NCBI GenBank assembly: GCA_017626845.1
Contig: JAGAHX010000002.1
Coordinates: 1-43,161, forward strand
Source of the DNA: Bacillota bacterium
GTDB lineage: Bacteria; Bacillota; Clostridia; Peptostreptococcales; Anaerovoracaceae
Direction of reading: 5' to 3'
Length of the DNA: 43,161 nt
Shown: in pieces, positions 15,848-23,026 of the stretch
Layout of the letters: each line of letters begins with the position of its first letter
Position numbering within the stretch: position 1 is the first letter of the stretch
The notes under the pieces: model-generated
Told to the model about the DNA's origin: nothing
What the model saw: the letters and a program-made list of their open reading frames with translations, nothing else
Database searches by the model: none
Program-made: the position numbers and the translations under genes

Positions 15848-16657
15848 TTAGAACACCGGCAGCTTTCCAATGGCGATGACCGCCGCAAAATACAGGACCA
15901 GGATGAGCGCCGCGATGCGGTCACAGTTGTGGAAGGCCATGCCGTTCATGCGGGTGCGGCCGTCTCCGCCCCGGTAGCAGCGGGCTTCCATGGCCATGGC
16001 CAGGTCCGCCGCGATGCGGAAGGCGCTCACGAACAGAGGCACCAGCAGCGGGATGAGTCCCTTGGCGCGCTGCAGCAGATTGCCGCTCTCAAAGTCCGCG
16101 CCTCTTGCCGTCTGGGCTTTCATGATCTTGTCAGTCTCGTCCAGCAGCGTGGGGATAAAGCGCAGGGCAATCGTCATCATCATGGCCAGCTCGTGGGAAG
16201 GAAGGCCGATCTTGCTCAGAGGCGAAAGCAGCCGCTCCATGCCGTCCGTTAAGGCCACGGGCTTGGTGGTGAGGGTCAGCAGGGATGACCCGAAGATGAG
16301 CATGACGAGCCGGATGGCCATAAAGCAGGCGCGGTAGATGCCCTCCCGGGCGATCTTCAGGATGCCGAAGCGCCAGATGGGGTCGCCGGGGGTCATGAAC
16401 AGGTTGATGACCGCGGTGAACACGATCAGGAACATGACGGCCTTGAGGCCTCTCGCCATGTACTTGAACGGAACGCCGGAAATTTTTACGAGGATGGCGA
16501 GGCAGATGCCGCAGAACAGGAATCCCGTAAAATTCTTTACGACAAACAGCGACACGAGGAACAGGATCGTGCCGATGAGCTTGGTCCGGGGGTCCAGCTT
16601 ATGGACCACGGAATCGCCGGGATAATATTGTCCGAGTGTAATGTCTTTGATCGCCAT
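15848..16657 (-). CDS. ecfT: ECF transporter T component
   Basis: A 269-residue membrane subunit of the group II energy-coupling factor transporter, which serves several vitamin-binding S components. About five or six membrane helices are visible. The two coupling motifs near the end are present: QTARGADF and MEARCYRGGDGR, each with the Ala-Arg pair that contacts the ATPases. It directly follows ecfA2 with no gap. No S component gene lies in this window, as is usual for shared ECF modules. Confidence 0.96.
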   Translation of the reverse strand: MAIKDITLGQYYPGDSVVHKLDPRTKLIGTILFLVSLFVVKNFTGFLFCGICLAILVKISGVPFKYMARGLKAVMFLIVFTAVINLFMTPGDPIWRFGILKIAREGIYRACFMAIRLVMLIFGSSLLTLTTKPVALTDGMERLLSPLSKIGLPSHELAMMMTIALRFIPTLLDETDKIMKAQTARGADFESGNLLQRAKGLIPLLVPLFVSAFRIAADLAMAMEARCYRGGDGRTRMNGMAFHNCDRIAALILVLYFAAVIAIGKLPVF

Positions 16658-17506
16658 TTATTTTAAAGCGTTTACGATCTCTCTTGCCGCCTCGTCTTCG
16701 TCGAAGATGTCCGTGCGGACGTTGAGTCCTTTTTCTTTCAGGAGATAAAGAAGTTCGGAAGAGGACGGCGCACTAAGGCCGATCTCGTGGAGCTCTTTGT
16801 GGTGGGAGAAGACTTCCCGGGGCGTGCCGTTCATGGCCAGATGCCCTTTGTCCAGCACCAGGACGCGGTCCGCCATGCGCGCGGCGTCGTCCATGTTGTG
16901 GGAGACCAGCAGGATGGTAAGGTTGCGGTCCCGGCGGATCTGTTCCACCATGTTCAGGATGTCCCGGTGGCCTTTGGGATCGAGGCCTGCCGTCGGCTCA
17001 TCCAGGATGAGCACCTGGGGCTCCATGGCCAGCACGCCTGCGATGGCCACGCGGCGTTTCTCGCCGCCGGACAGTTCGAAGGGAGAAACGTCCCGCTTCG
17101 CATCCGGATCGATGCCCACGAGTTTTAGGGCTGCGATCGCCTTTTCCTCGCATTCTTCCGGCGTGAACCCGTAGTTTTTCGGCGCGAAACAGACGTCCTT
17201 CAGAACGGTCTCCTCAAACAGTTGATACTCCGGATACTGGAACACCAGGCCGATCTTCCGGCGGGCTTCCCGGGCTTCCTTCGTCTTTTCGTTGATATCG
17301 ATGCCGTCCGCCAGCACGCAGCCCTTCGTGGGCTTCATGAGGCCGTTCAGGTGCATCAGAAGCGTGGACTTGCCGCTGCCGGTGTGGCCGATGATGGCCG
17401 CAAACTCGCCGCCGGGGATCGTGAAGTTCACGTCTTCCAGCGCCGTCGTGGCAAAGGGCAGGCCCTCGCTGTAGGTATATCCCAATTCTCTGACTTCTAT
17501 CTGCAT
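16658..17506 (-). CDS. ecfA2: ECF transporter ATPase A2
   Basis: A 282-residue ABC ATPase. It starts MQIEVRELGYTYSEGLPFAT, with Walker A GHTGSGKST, Q-loop FQYPEYQLFEETV, signature LSGGEKRR, Walker B VLILDEPTAGLDP and the His switch LLVSHNMDD. The longer open frame upstream of 17506 is the shadow of ecfA1. It overlaps the end of ecfA1 by 10 bases and pairs with it as the heterodimeric engine of the transporter. Confidence 0.96.
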   Translation of the reverse strand: MQIEVRELGYTYSEGLPFATTALEDVNFTIPGGEFAAIIGHTGSGKSTLLMHLNGLMKPTKGCVLADGIDINEKTKEAREARRKIGLVFQYPEYQLFEETVLKDVCFAPKNYGFTPEECEEKAIAALKLVGIDPDAKRDVSPFELSGGEKRRVAIAGVLAMEPQVLILDEPTAGLDPKGHRDILNMVEQIRRDRNLTILLVSHNMDDAARMADRVLVLDKGHLAMNGTPREVFSHHKELHEIGLSAPSSSELLYLLKEKGLNVRTDIFDEDEAAREIVNALK

Positions 17507-18378
17507 AGGCACTCTGCCAGCCTTTCCGCGGTAATGATGCCTTCCGGCAGATCGACGCCGAGGTCTCTCAGTTTCGCTGCCATGGAAGCGCCGAAGGGCA
17601 TCTGCAGATTGAGTTCCTGCAGCTTTCCGGCGTGCGCGAACAGCGCGGCGGGCGTCTCGTCCAGGATGGGTCTCCCCTTGTCCATGACGATGATGCGGTC
17701 CGCCTGGGCCGCCTCTTCCATGAAATGCGTAATTAAAATAACGGTCTTTCCCTCTTCGTGCAGGCCGCGGATGATCTTCAGGATCTCCGCTCGGCCGGAG
17801 GGGTCCAGCATGGCCGTAGGCTCGTCGAACACGATGCATTCCGGCTGCATGGCCAGCACGCCGGCGATGGCGATGCGCTGTTTCTGACCGCCGGACAGCA
17901 GATGCGGGCCCTTTTTGCGGAACTCGTACATGCCGACGGCGTTTAAAGCGTTATCCACCCTCTGACGGATCTCCGCCGGATCGACGCCCAGATTCTCCGG
18001 ACCGAACGCCACGTCGTCCTCCACGACGGAGGAGACCAGCTGGTTGTCCGGATTCTGGAACACCATGCCGCAGCGGCGGCGGATCTCCCAGGTGCTGTCC
18101 GGGTCCGCCGTGGACATGCCGCACACGAGCACTTCGCCGGAAGAGGGCAGCAGCAGCGCGTTCAGATGCTTGGCCAGCGTGGACTTGCCGCTTCCGTTGC
18201 TGCCGACGATGGCGACGAAGCTGCCCTTTTCGATGTCCAGGGTGACCCCGTCCAGCGCCATGCGCTTTTCGGAGTGTTTCACGTCCACGTCGTTGTTCGT
18301 GGTCACGTTGCCTTCCGCATCCTCCACGTAGTAGGAAAACGTTACGTCTTTCAGTTGTATGACCGTTTCTTTGCTCAT
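17497..18378 (-). CDS. ecfA1: ECF transporter ATPase A1
   Basis: A 293-residue ABC ATPase with Walker A GSNGSGKST, Q-loop FQNPDNQLVSSVVEDDVAFG, signature LSGGQKQR and Walker B CIVFDEPTAMLDP. A short insert (about residues 15-36, TTNNDVDVKHSEKR) sits between the first strands. It powers vitamin uptake together with EcfA2 and EcfT. The ATG at 18378 lies 9 bases after a TATACT box and has no ribosome binding site, so the message is probably leaderless. A TTG two codons upstream is an alternative but would lie at or before the expected transcription start. Confidence 0.95.
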   Translation of the reverse strand: MSKETVIQLKDVTFSYYVEDAEGNVTTNNDVDVKHSEKRMALDGVTLDIEKGSFVAIVGSNGSGKSTLAKHLNALLLPSSGEVLVCGMSTADPDSTWEIRRRCGMVFQNPDNQLVSSVVEDDVAFGPENLGVDPAEIRQRVDNALNAVGMYEFRKKGPHLLSGGQKQRIAIAGVLAMQPECIVFDEPTAMLDPSGRAEILKIIRGLHEEGKTVILITHFMEEAAQADRIIVMDKGRPILDETPAALFAHAGKLQELNLQMPFGASMAAKLRDLGVDLPEGIITAERLAECLCR

Positions 18379-18387
18379 AACCAAATC

Positions 18388-18398
18388 AGTATAACATA
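18388..18398 (-). promoter_or_regulatory. Extended -10 promoter of ecfA1, leaderless layout
   Basis: The minus strand reads TATGTTATACT, then 9 bases (GATTTGGTT), then ATG. It is fused to the U-tract of the terminator at 18400-18421. Confidence 0.65.
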
Positions 18399-18399
18399 A

Positions 18400-18421
18400 A
18401 AGGCCCCGGAAATGGGGCCTT
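18400..18421 (-). terminator. Terminator after the XRE regulator unit
   Basis: AAGGCCCC and GGGGCCTT form a perfect 8-base stem with a 6-base loop. On the minus strand it runs into TTAT and then the ecfA1 -10 box. Confidence 0.75.
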
Positions 18422-18428
18422 CCTGCGC

Positions 18429-18578
18429 TTATTCTTTCGTTATTTCAAAGCGATCGTGGCGATATAGCGGGTGGCTGCGGGAAGTTCGAGCTGCGGATCT
18501 TCGAGCCGAAGTTCCGTCTGCCGGCCGGCAGCCTTCATCTAGCTTGTCTTTTTCCAACTCGCTTACAATTTTGATCAT
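18429..18578 (-). CDS. Unrecognised small ORF after the XRE gene, possibly frameshifted
   Basis: A 49-codon frame begins with an ATG that overlaps the regulator's stop as ATGA and reads MIKIVSELEKDKLDEG. Its second half (RRSAARTSRSHPLYRHDR) looks unlike a real protein. A second frame from the ATG at 18538 to the stop at 18440 gives 32 residues ending LEDPQLELPAATRYIATIAL, which looks more protein-like. One reading is a small gene broken by a frameshift between the two. I recognise no family. It ends just before the terminator at 18400-18421. Confidence 0.35.
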   Translation of the reverse strand: MIKIVSELEKDKLDEGCRPADGTSARRSAARTSRSHPLYRHDRFEITKE

Positions 18579-19243
18579 TCTTGTCTTCTATCCGGCGTTG
18601 CGATCGATCCGGTTTCCTTTTGGCGAAGCCGTTCCCCGAGCAAGAGGCCCAGAAGAGAAACGCCGAAGCCAATGAACGCATACTTGAAATTCGGGAAGAG
18701 GAATGTCCGCAGAGCTTCCGTTTCGAACGACACGAACGTTACGGACGGTACGAGCAGGAACAGGACCGTAAAGACCGCGACCAGGACCCATTTTCCCTTT
18801 CCCCACCAATTGTTTTTTCCTGCGGTCACGCACAGGAGCAAAACCGCTGCCGGAAGCGAGATGTACTGGAACACGACCGTGCATGCTGCCGCTTCCGGTC
18901 CTTTGGCGGCAAACCAGAAGACCGCCTGCGTGATGGCATAGATCAGTACCGCCGCAGCGATCAGAATGGCCTTTGTCAACCGGTCTCTGCTCTTTACGAT
19001 ATTCGTGCTTTCTTCCAGGTATGCCGTGTAAGTATCTTTCATTGTTTCTTCCTCCTTGAGAAGATGATCGAGACTCACGGAATACAGGCCGCTCATGCGG
19101 ATCACGCTGACGATATCCGGGTAGGACCGCCCGTTTTCCCAATTGGAGATGGTCTGGCGGCTGACCCCAAGAGCTTCCGCAGCGCGTTCCTGCGTGTAGC
19201 CGGCTTCGTTTCTGGCGTTTCTGATCTTGCTTCCGATTTCCAT
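18575..19243 (-). CDS. XRE-family regulator with C-terminal membrane domain
   Basis: This 222-residue protein has an N-terminal Cro/C1-type helix-turn-helix (about residues 3-58: GSKIRNARNEAGYTQERAAE, LGVSRQTISNWENGRSYPD) and then about four hydrophobic segments to the C-terminus, with a short basic tail. DNA-binding heads fused to such membrane parts are common in Bacillota; the signal sensed is unknown. AAGGAG lies nine bases before the ATG at 19243; the open frame continues upstream but looks non-coding. Its promoter and a TTTTACA inverted repeat lie in a leader of about 155 bases. Confidence 0.88.
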   Translation of the reverse strand: MEIGSKIRNARNEAGYTQERAAEALGVSRQTISNWENGRSYPDIVSVIRMSGLYSVSLDHLLKEEETMKDTYTAYLEESTNIVKSRDRLTKAILIAAAVLIYAITQAVFWFAAKGPEAAACTVVFQYISLPAAVLLLCVTAGKNNWWGKGKWVLVAVFTVLFLLVPSVTFVSFETEALRTFLFPNFKYAFIGFGVSLLGLLLGERLRQKETGSIATPDRRQE

Positions 19244-19360
19244 GATCTCGAGCTCCTTTCGCAATGCCTTGCCCATCGAAGGCATCTTCAGGATATGAAA
19301 AGAAGATACTTTTATCCAGCCAAAAGGTTTTCCATCCGGGCATTTCCCTTGTACAAATGC

Positions 19361-19376
19361 TTTTACATGTGTAAAA
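19361..19376. promoter_or_regulatory. Candidate operator in the XRE gene leader
   Basis: TTTTACA (19361-19367), TG, TGTAAAA (19370-19376) is a perfect inverted repeat with a 2-base centre. It lies about 31 bases downstream of the regulator's -10 box and may be an autoregulatory site. Confidence 0.45.
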
Positions 19377-19406
19377 AGATAGCCCCTTCCAGGCTTCCGA
19401 CACCTT

Positions 19407-19415
19407 ATTGTAGCA
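19407..19415 (-). promoter_or_regulatory. Extended -10 promoter of the XRE regulator
   Basis: The minus strand reads TGCTACAAT. The implied transcript has a leader of roughly 155 bases before the ATG at 19243. Confidence 0.5.
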
Positions 19416-19453
19416 CAGATCGGTACGCTGCAGGTCTGCGCATGCCCCTTCTG

Positions 19454-19462
19454 TGATATAAT
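19454..19462 (+). promoter_or_regulatory. Extended -10 promoter of bcp
   Basis: TGATATAAT lies 23 bases before the bcp ATG. It is divergent from the XRE promoter; the two -10 boxes are about 42 bases apart. Confidence 0.6.
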
Positions 19463-19485
19463 CCGCATAGAGGAGGAGTTGCCTT

Positions 19486-19947
19486 ATGCTGAAAGAAGGA
19501 ACAAAAGCGCCGGATTTCGCGCTGTGCGATAAGGACGGAAAGACCGTCGCCCTGCAGGATTTCGCGGGAAAGAAACTCGTGCTGTATTTCTACCCCAAAG
19601 ACAACACGGCGGGCTGCACCAAGCAGGCCTGCGCGTTTGCTGCGGTGTACGAGGGGTTTAAGGACAACGATGTGGCGGTCGTGGGGATCAGCAAGGATTC
19701 TTCCGCGTCCCACCGGAAGTTTGCGGAGAAGTACGACCTGCCCTTCATCCTCTTATCCGACCCGGAGTTGAAGGCGATCCAGGCCTACGACGTCTGGGTG
19801 GAGAAGAAGATGTACGGCAAAATCGGCCACGGCGTCGAGCGGTCCACCTACATCATCGACGAGAACGGCATCATCGAGAAGGCCATGCCGAAGGTCAAGC
19901 CCGACTCCAACGCAGCGGACATCCTGGAATACCTGGGAAAGCTGTAG
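19486..19947 (+). CDS. bcp: Thioredoxin-dependent peroxiredoxin, Bcp/PrxQ type
   Basis: A 153-residue cytosolic peroxidase that reduces hydrogen peroxide and organic peroxides. The peroxidatic and resolving cysteines are seen in the atypical 2-Cys motif DNTAGCTKQACAF (Cys-x4-Cys) near residues 43-49. The opening LKEGTKAPDFALCDKDGKTV and the late HGVERSTYIIDENGII are typical. GAGGAGGAG precedes the ATG. It is followed by its own terminator. Confidence 0.96.
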   Translation: MLKEGTKAPDFALCDKDGKTVALQDFAGKKLVLYFYPKDNTAGCTKQACAFAAVYEGFKDNDVAVVGISKDSSASHRKFAEKYDLPFILLSDPELKAIQAYDVWVEKKMYGKIGHGVERSTYIIDENGIIEKAMPKVKPDSNAADILEYLGKL

Positions 19948-19970
19948 ACCAGCCAAAGAAAAGCACACAA

Positions 19971-19995
19971 AAATGGCCCGAAAAGGGCCATTTTT
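19971..19995 (+). terminator. Terminator of bcp
   Basis: AAATGGCCC (19971-19979) pairs with GGGCCATTT (19985-19993) around GAAAA, followed by more T. Confidence 0.88.
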
Positions 19996-20018
19996 CTTTG
20001 ACAAAAGTCATACGGGCT

Positions 20019-20048
20019 ATTTGGTCAAAGAAAAACCTTTGACCAAAT
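20019..20048. promoter_or_regulatory. Perfect 12-base inverted repeat upstream of the GATE-domain gene
   Basis: ATTTGGTCAAAG (20019-20030), AAAAAC, CTTTGACCAAAT (20037-20048). It has no U-tract, so it is not a standard terminator. It lies about 105 bases before the -10 box of the next gene. Confidence 0.5.
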
Positions 20049-20150
20049 GCGTATTCGGCATTCTGTCACGGATCGCAGAAGTACGCCAGCTATCTCTGAT
20101 AGATGACCCGCCCCTCCTCGCTTTCCAGCTTCTGATTTCATTATATCATA

Positions 20151-20159
20151 TGCTATAAT
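20151..20159 (+). promoter_or_regulatory. Extended -10 promoter of the GATE-domain gene
   Basis: TGCTATAAT lies 21 bases before the ATG at 20181. Confidence 0.65.
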
Positions 20160-20180
20160 ACCTGCAGAGGTGTGTATTCA

Positions 20181-21371
20181 ATGAATCCGGAAAGTAAATA
20201 TACGGTCAAGAAGACCTTCAGTGCGGAGACTGTGGTCTTCCCTGTTATTTTTCTCGCTTTTTTTGCCTATCTGGCCCACGCGATGGGCATGGCCAACATG
20301 ATCAATACGATCATGAAGACGGCGTTCGATCTTCTGATCAACACCGTCCTGTACATCGTGGCGGTCTGCGTCATCATGGGCGCTGTGTCCGAACTTCTGA
20401 CGGAATTCGGCTTCGTCGCCCTGATGGACCGGGTGCTGCGGCCCCTGATGCGGCCGGTGTTCGGTCTGCCGGGCGCCGCGTCCCTGGGCATCGTCACCAC
20501 GTTCCTGTCCGACAACCCCGCGATCCTGGCCCTCACCGCGAACCCCCGCTACAAGTATTATTTCAAGGCTTACCAGTTCCCGGCGCTCACGAACATCGGC
20601 ACGTCCTTTGGCATGGGACTTATCGTGTGCACCTACATGCTGTCGCTGGCGTCCATCACCGGGGAATCCTACGGCAAAGCCGTCGTCGTCGGGCTAGCCG
20701 GCGCGACGGTCGGCGCTGTCGTCAGCACCCGCATCATGCTGCACTTCACGAAGAAGGTGTACGGGATGGAACTGACCGCCCACGACGCCTTCCCCGCCGA
20801 GGAAGACAACGAGATCGGAGAGCTGGAACCGGGCCTTCGCCCGGTGAGGAAAGGGAATCTGGGCAACCGGGTGCTGGGAGCTCTGCTGGACGGCGGCGCC
20901 AGCGGCCTCACTTTAGGAGCGGGTATCGTTCCCGGCGTGCTCATCATCTGTACGCTGGTAATGATCCTGATGAACGGTCCTTCGGACAGCGGTCTTTACA
21001 CGGGAGCCGCGTACGAAGGCGTCGGACTGATCCCGGCAGTCGCTGCCAAACTCAATTTTATCCTGGAACCCCTGTTCGGGTTCAGCAACACCCAGGCCAT
21101 CGGCGTTCCTGTAACGGCGCTGGGCGCTGCTGGCGCTGCCATCAGCCTGGCTTCGGGGCTCGCTTCCCGGGGACTTTTGGCCGCGGGCGACGTGGCCGTC
21201 TTTACCGCTATGTGCATGTGCTGGAGCGGCTATCTCAGCACGCACACGTCCATGATGGACAGCCTGCACTGCAAGGAGCTGACAGGCAAAGCGCTTATCT
21301 CACACACGATCGGCGGCATCGCAGCAGGATTTGCCGCGCATTGGATCTTCATACTCGTCAGCCTTATGTAA
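20181..21371 (+). CDS. Nucleoside-recognition (GATE) domain membrane protein, CD0519/CD1768-like
   Basis: This 396-residue protein has about nine or ten membrane segments. Two GATE-type blocks can be seen: residues about 55-160, with RPVFGLPGAASLGIVTTFLS then DNPAILALTANPRYK, and about 280-340, with EPLFGFSNTQAIGVPVTALG. A hydrophilic linker (about 195-235) separates the halves. The build resembles the clostridial CD0519/CD1768 group; transport of nucleosides or other small solutes is only a guess from the domain name. AGAGGTG supports the ATG at 20181 over a GTG at 20172. Confidence 0.85.
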   Translation: MNPESKYTVKKTFSAETVVFPVIFLAFFAYLAHAMGMANMINTIMKTAFDLLINTVLYIVAVCVIMGAVSELLTEFGFVALMDRVLRPLMRPVFGLPGAASLGIVTTFLSDNPAILALTANPRYKYYFKAYQFPALTNIGTSFGMGLIVCTYMLSLASITGESYGKAVVVGLAGATVGAVVSTRIMLHFTKKVYGMELTAHDAFPAEEDNEIGELEPGLRPVRKGNLGNRVLGALLDGGASGLTLGAGIVPGVLIICTLVMILMNGPSDSGLYTGAAYEGVGLIPAVAAKLNFILEPLFGFSNTQAIGVPVTALGAAGAAISLASGLASRGLLAAGDVAVFTAMCMCWSGYLSTHTSMMDSLHCKELTGKALISHTIGGIAAGFAAHWIFILVSLM

Positions 21372-21381
21372 CAAAAATGCA

Positions 21382-21432
21382 AAACGGGGACGGTCCTCTG
21401 TCTCACCCTTCGACAGAGAACCGTCCCCGTTT
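21382..21432. repeat. REP-like palindrome, copy 2; likely bidirectional terminator
   Basis: Outer arms AAACGGGGACGGT (21382-21394) and ACCGTCCCCGTTT (21420-21432) enclose inner arms CTCTGTC and GACAGAG. It lies between two convergent genes and has A-rich and T-rich flanks, so it can end transcription both ways. Outer arms match the palindrome at 199-227. Confidence 0.75.
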
Positions 21433-21446
21433 ATTTCCATGTTTTC

Positions 21447-22166
21447 TTACTGGGCGTTTGCGTGCTCCTTGTTGTAGCGGTACCACTTCCAGTAGCCGTA
21501 GCAGGTGTTCACCATCATGGCGGCAACGGTCACCAGCATGATGTAGGCGCCGCCCCGGATGTACAGCGTGGCATCCATGATGAGGGTGATGATCCAGGCG
21601 TACCACTGCTCGCGGTAGCGGGCCAGGAGCAGCACGCCGTTGGCGATGCCGAAGCCCGAAGACAGCGCATCCACGTAGGAATCGGCGGCGCCGGGGATCA
21701 TCCGAATGAGGGAGCCGGCAACAAAAGCGAAGGCGAAGATGGCTGCGATCGCCAGGATATCCTGCTTCGGCGTAAGGGTCTTGACCACCGTCAGCTCCTC
21801 TTTTTCCTCATCCCTGTGCTTGCTCCAGCGCCAGTAGCTGAGGGCGCTCACCGGGATCCAGAACACGCAGATGATGATGGCGGTCACGTACCAGCCGTTG
21901 TAGAAGCACACGATGAGCTCCGACAATTCCACGAAAACAATGTCCACCACAAAATTCAGCTTGCTCTGCTTGGAGATCATGAGCTCGCAGATGGGATTGG
22001 ACAGCACGCAGACGATGGAGGCGACCACCAGCAGCGTGTTGGACGTATCTTCCAGCATGTAGTCCGGGAAGAAGATGACGAAGATGACCGTAATGGCCAG
22101 AACGATGCCCAGATACCATTTCTGGTAAGGCGTAAAACTCTTGACGAACGCTTTTAATTCACTCAT
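21447..22166 (-). CDS. pnuC: PnuC-family nicotinamide riboside / vitamin transporter
   Basis: A 239-residue membrane protein with about seven helices. The family marks are in the second half: LLLARYREQWYAWIITLIMD, then ATLYIRGGAYIMLVTVAAMM and the Trp/Tyr-rich ending NTCYGYWKWYRYNK. PnuC proteins import nicotinamide riboside or related vitamins by facilitated diffusion. It starts directly after the amidohydrolase gene ends, so the two share a message. No NAD- or TPP-type riboswitch could be recognised upstream. Confidence 0.9.
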   Translation of the reverse strand: MSELKAFVKSFTPYQKWYLGIVLAITVIFVIFFPDYMLEDTSNTLLVVASIVCVLSNPICELMISKQSKLNFVVDIVFVELSELIVCFYNGWYVTAIIICVFWIPVSALSYWRWSKHRDEEKEELTVVKTLTPKQDILAIAAIFAFAFVAGSLIRMIPGAADSYVDALSSGFGIANGVLLLARYREQWYAWIITLIMDATLYIRGGAYIMLVTVAAMMVNTCYGYWKWYRYNKEHANAQ

Positions 22167-22955
22167 TTACTGTTCCTTCAGAAAAGACGCTAGGCGCGGA
22201 AACGCCCGCATGGGATTGCTGTAATAGATCTGTTCTCTCACCTTTTCCGGGTATAGTTCCGCCAGAAAATCGTCGAACCGCTCGATGTCCACGAGATTCA
22301 GCGGCGGGCAGAAATCCGTGCCGTAGAGGATCTGGGACGTACAGTCTGCAGTATACAGCGCATCCCCGTAATTCGCCAGCAGCACGTTCCAGTCGCTCTC
22401 ATACCCTTCTTCGAACAGGCCTGAAAAGTCCGTAAACAGGTTCGGGTGATCCGCGCAGAGCGCGCAGCAGGCTGCGGTGTTCGGGTCATCCATGTGGGCC
22501 GCGACGAAATTGACGTTTGGATGGCGCTCCGCCGCCCTTGCGATATGCACCGCCGATGACCCTTCCAGATCCTGATCGGAGGGCAGCACCAGGGAACACA
22601 GGCCTGTGTGGAAGGTGACCGTAAGACCGTATCGTTCGCAGAAAGCGTAGACCTCTTCCAGCTCCGGATCTTCTGCCGTCCCCCTCTGGTAGCTGGTGTA
22701 GATCTTAAGCCCGACTACCTTCCAGTCGTCCAGATGGGCCTCGATCTGCGCAAGCTGCGGACCGGCCGGGGACTTGCGGTCGATGCAGGGGCATAAAAAA
22801 AGCCGGGGATCGCGCTGCACGGTCCGGACCGTATCCGGATTCGGCAGGATACTTTCCGGGAACTGCATCACCAAAGCGATATGATCTGCTCGGGAAAAGT
22901 ATTCATTCCGGATCGAATCGGTTATAATATGCGTGTGACAATCGATCTTTCTCAT
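22167..22955 (-). CDS. Amidohydrolase-2 family metal-dependent hydrolase
   Basis: A 262-residue TIM-barrel protein. The N-terminal metal motif His-x-His is in KIDCHTHIITD; further metal-site candidates are VTFHTGL, FVAAHMDDPN and a late YGTDFCPP that supplies the catalytic aspartate. It belongs to the PF04909-type amidohydrolases (decarboxylases and hydrolases). Being first in a two-gene unit with pnuC, it might act on a pyridine or other vitamin-derived compound; that is inference. The ATG has no ribosome binding site and stands 11 bases after a -10 box. Confidence 0.85.
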   Translation of the reverse strand: MRKIDCHTHIITDSIRNEYFSRADHIALVMQFPESILPNPDTVRTVQRDPRLFLCPCIDRKSPAGPQLAQIEAHLDDWKVVGLKIYTSYQRGTAEDPELEEVYAFCERYGLTVTFHTGLCSLVLPSDQDLEGSSAVHIARAAERHPNVNFVAAHMDDPNTAACCALCADHPNLFTDFSGLFEEGYESDWNVLLANYGDALYTADCTSQILYGTDFCPPLNLVDIERFDDFLAELYPEKVREQIYYSNPMRAFPRLASFLKEQ

Positions 22956-22966
22956 AACAGTACATT

Positions 22967-22975
22967 ACTATACCA
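22967..22975 (-). promoter_or_regulatory. Extended -10 promoter of amidohydrolase-pnuC, leaderless layout
   Basis: The minus strand reads TGGTATAGT, then 11 bases, then ATGAG. No ribosome binding site lies between. Confidence 0.6.
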
Positions 22976-23026
22976 CCCCGTTTTGGGAATTGGCAAGAAA
23001 AAAGGGAACTATTGGGAGGAAACAGA

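Noticed and set aside
18379-18430. Possible vitamin riboswitch upstream of ecfA1
   Set aside because: The structured element is a simple terminator hairpin, and the promoter lies between it and the ATG, so it is not part of the ecf message.
22956-23026. Possible riboswitch between the amidohydrolase and the lipoprotein, or upstream of pnuC
   Set aside because: Only 71 bases lie between the divergent genes and pnuC has no leader. No conserved riboswitch core could be found.
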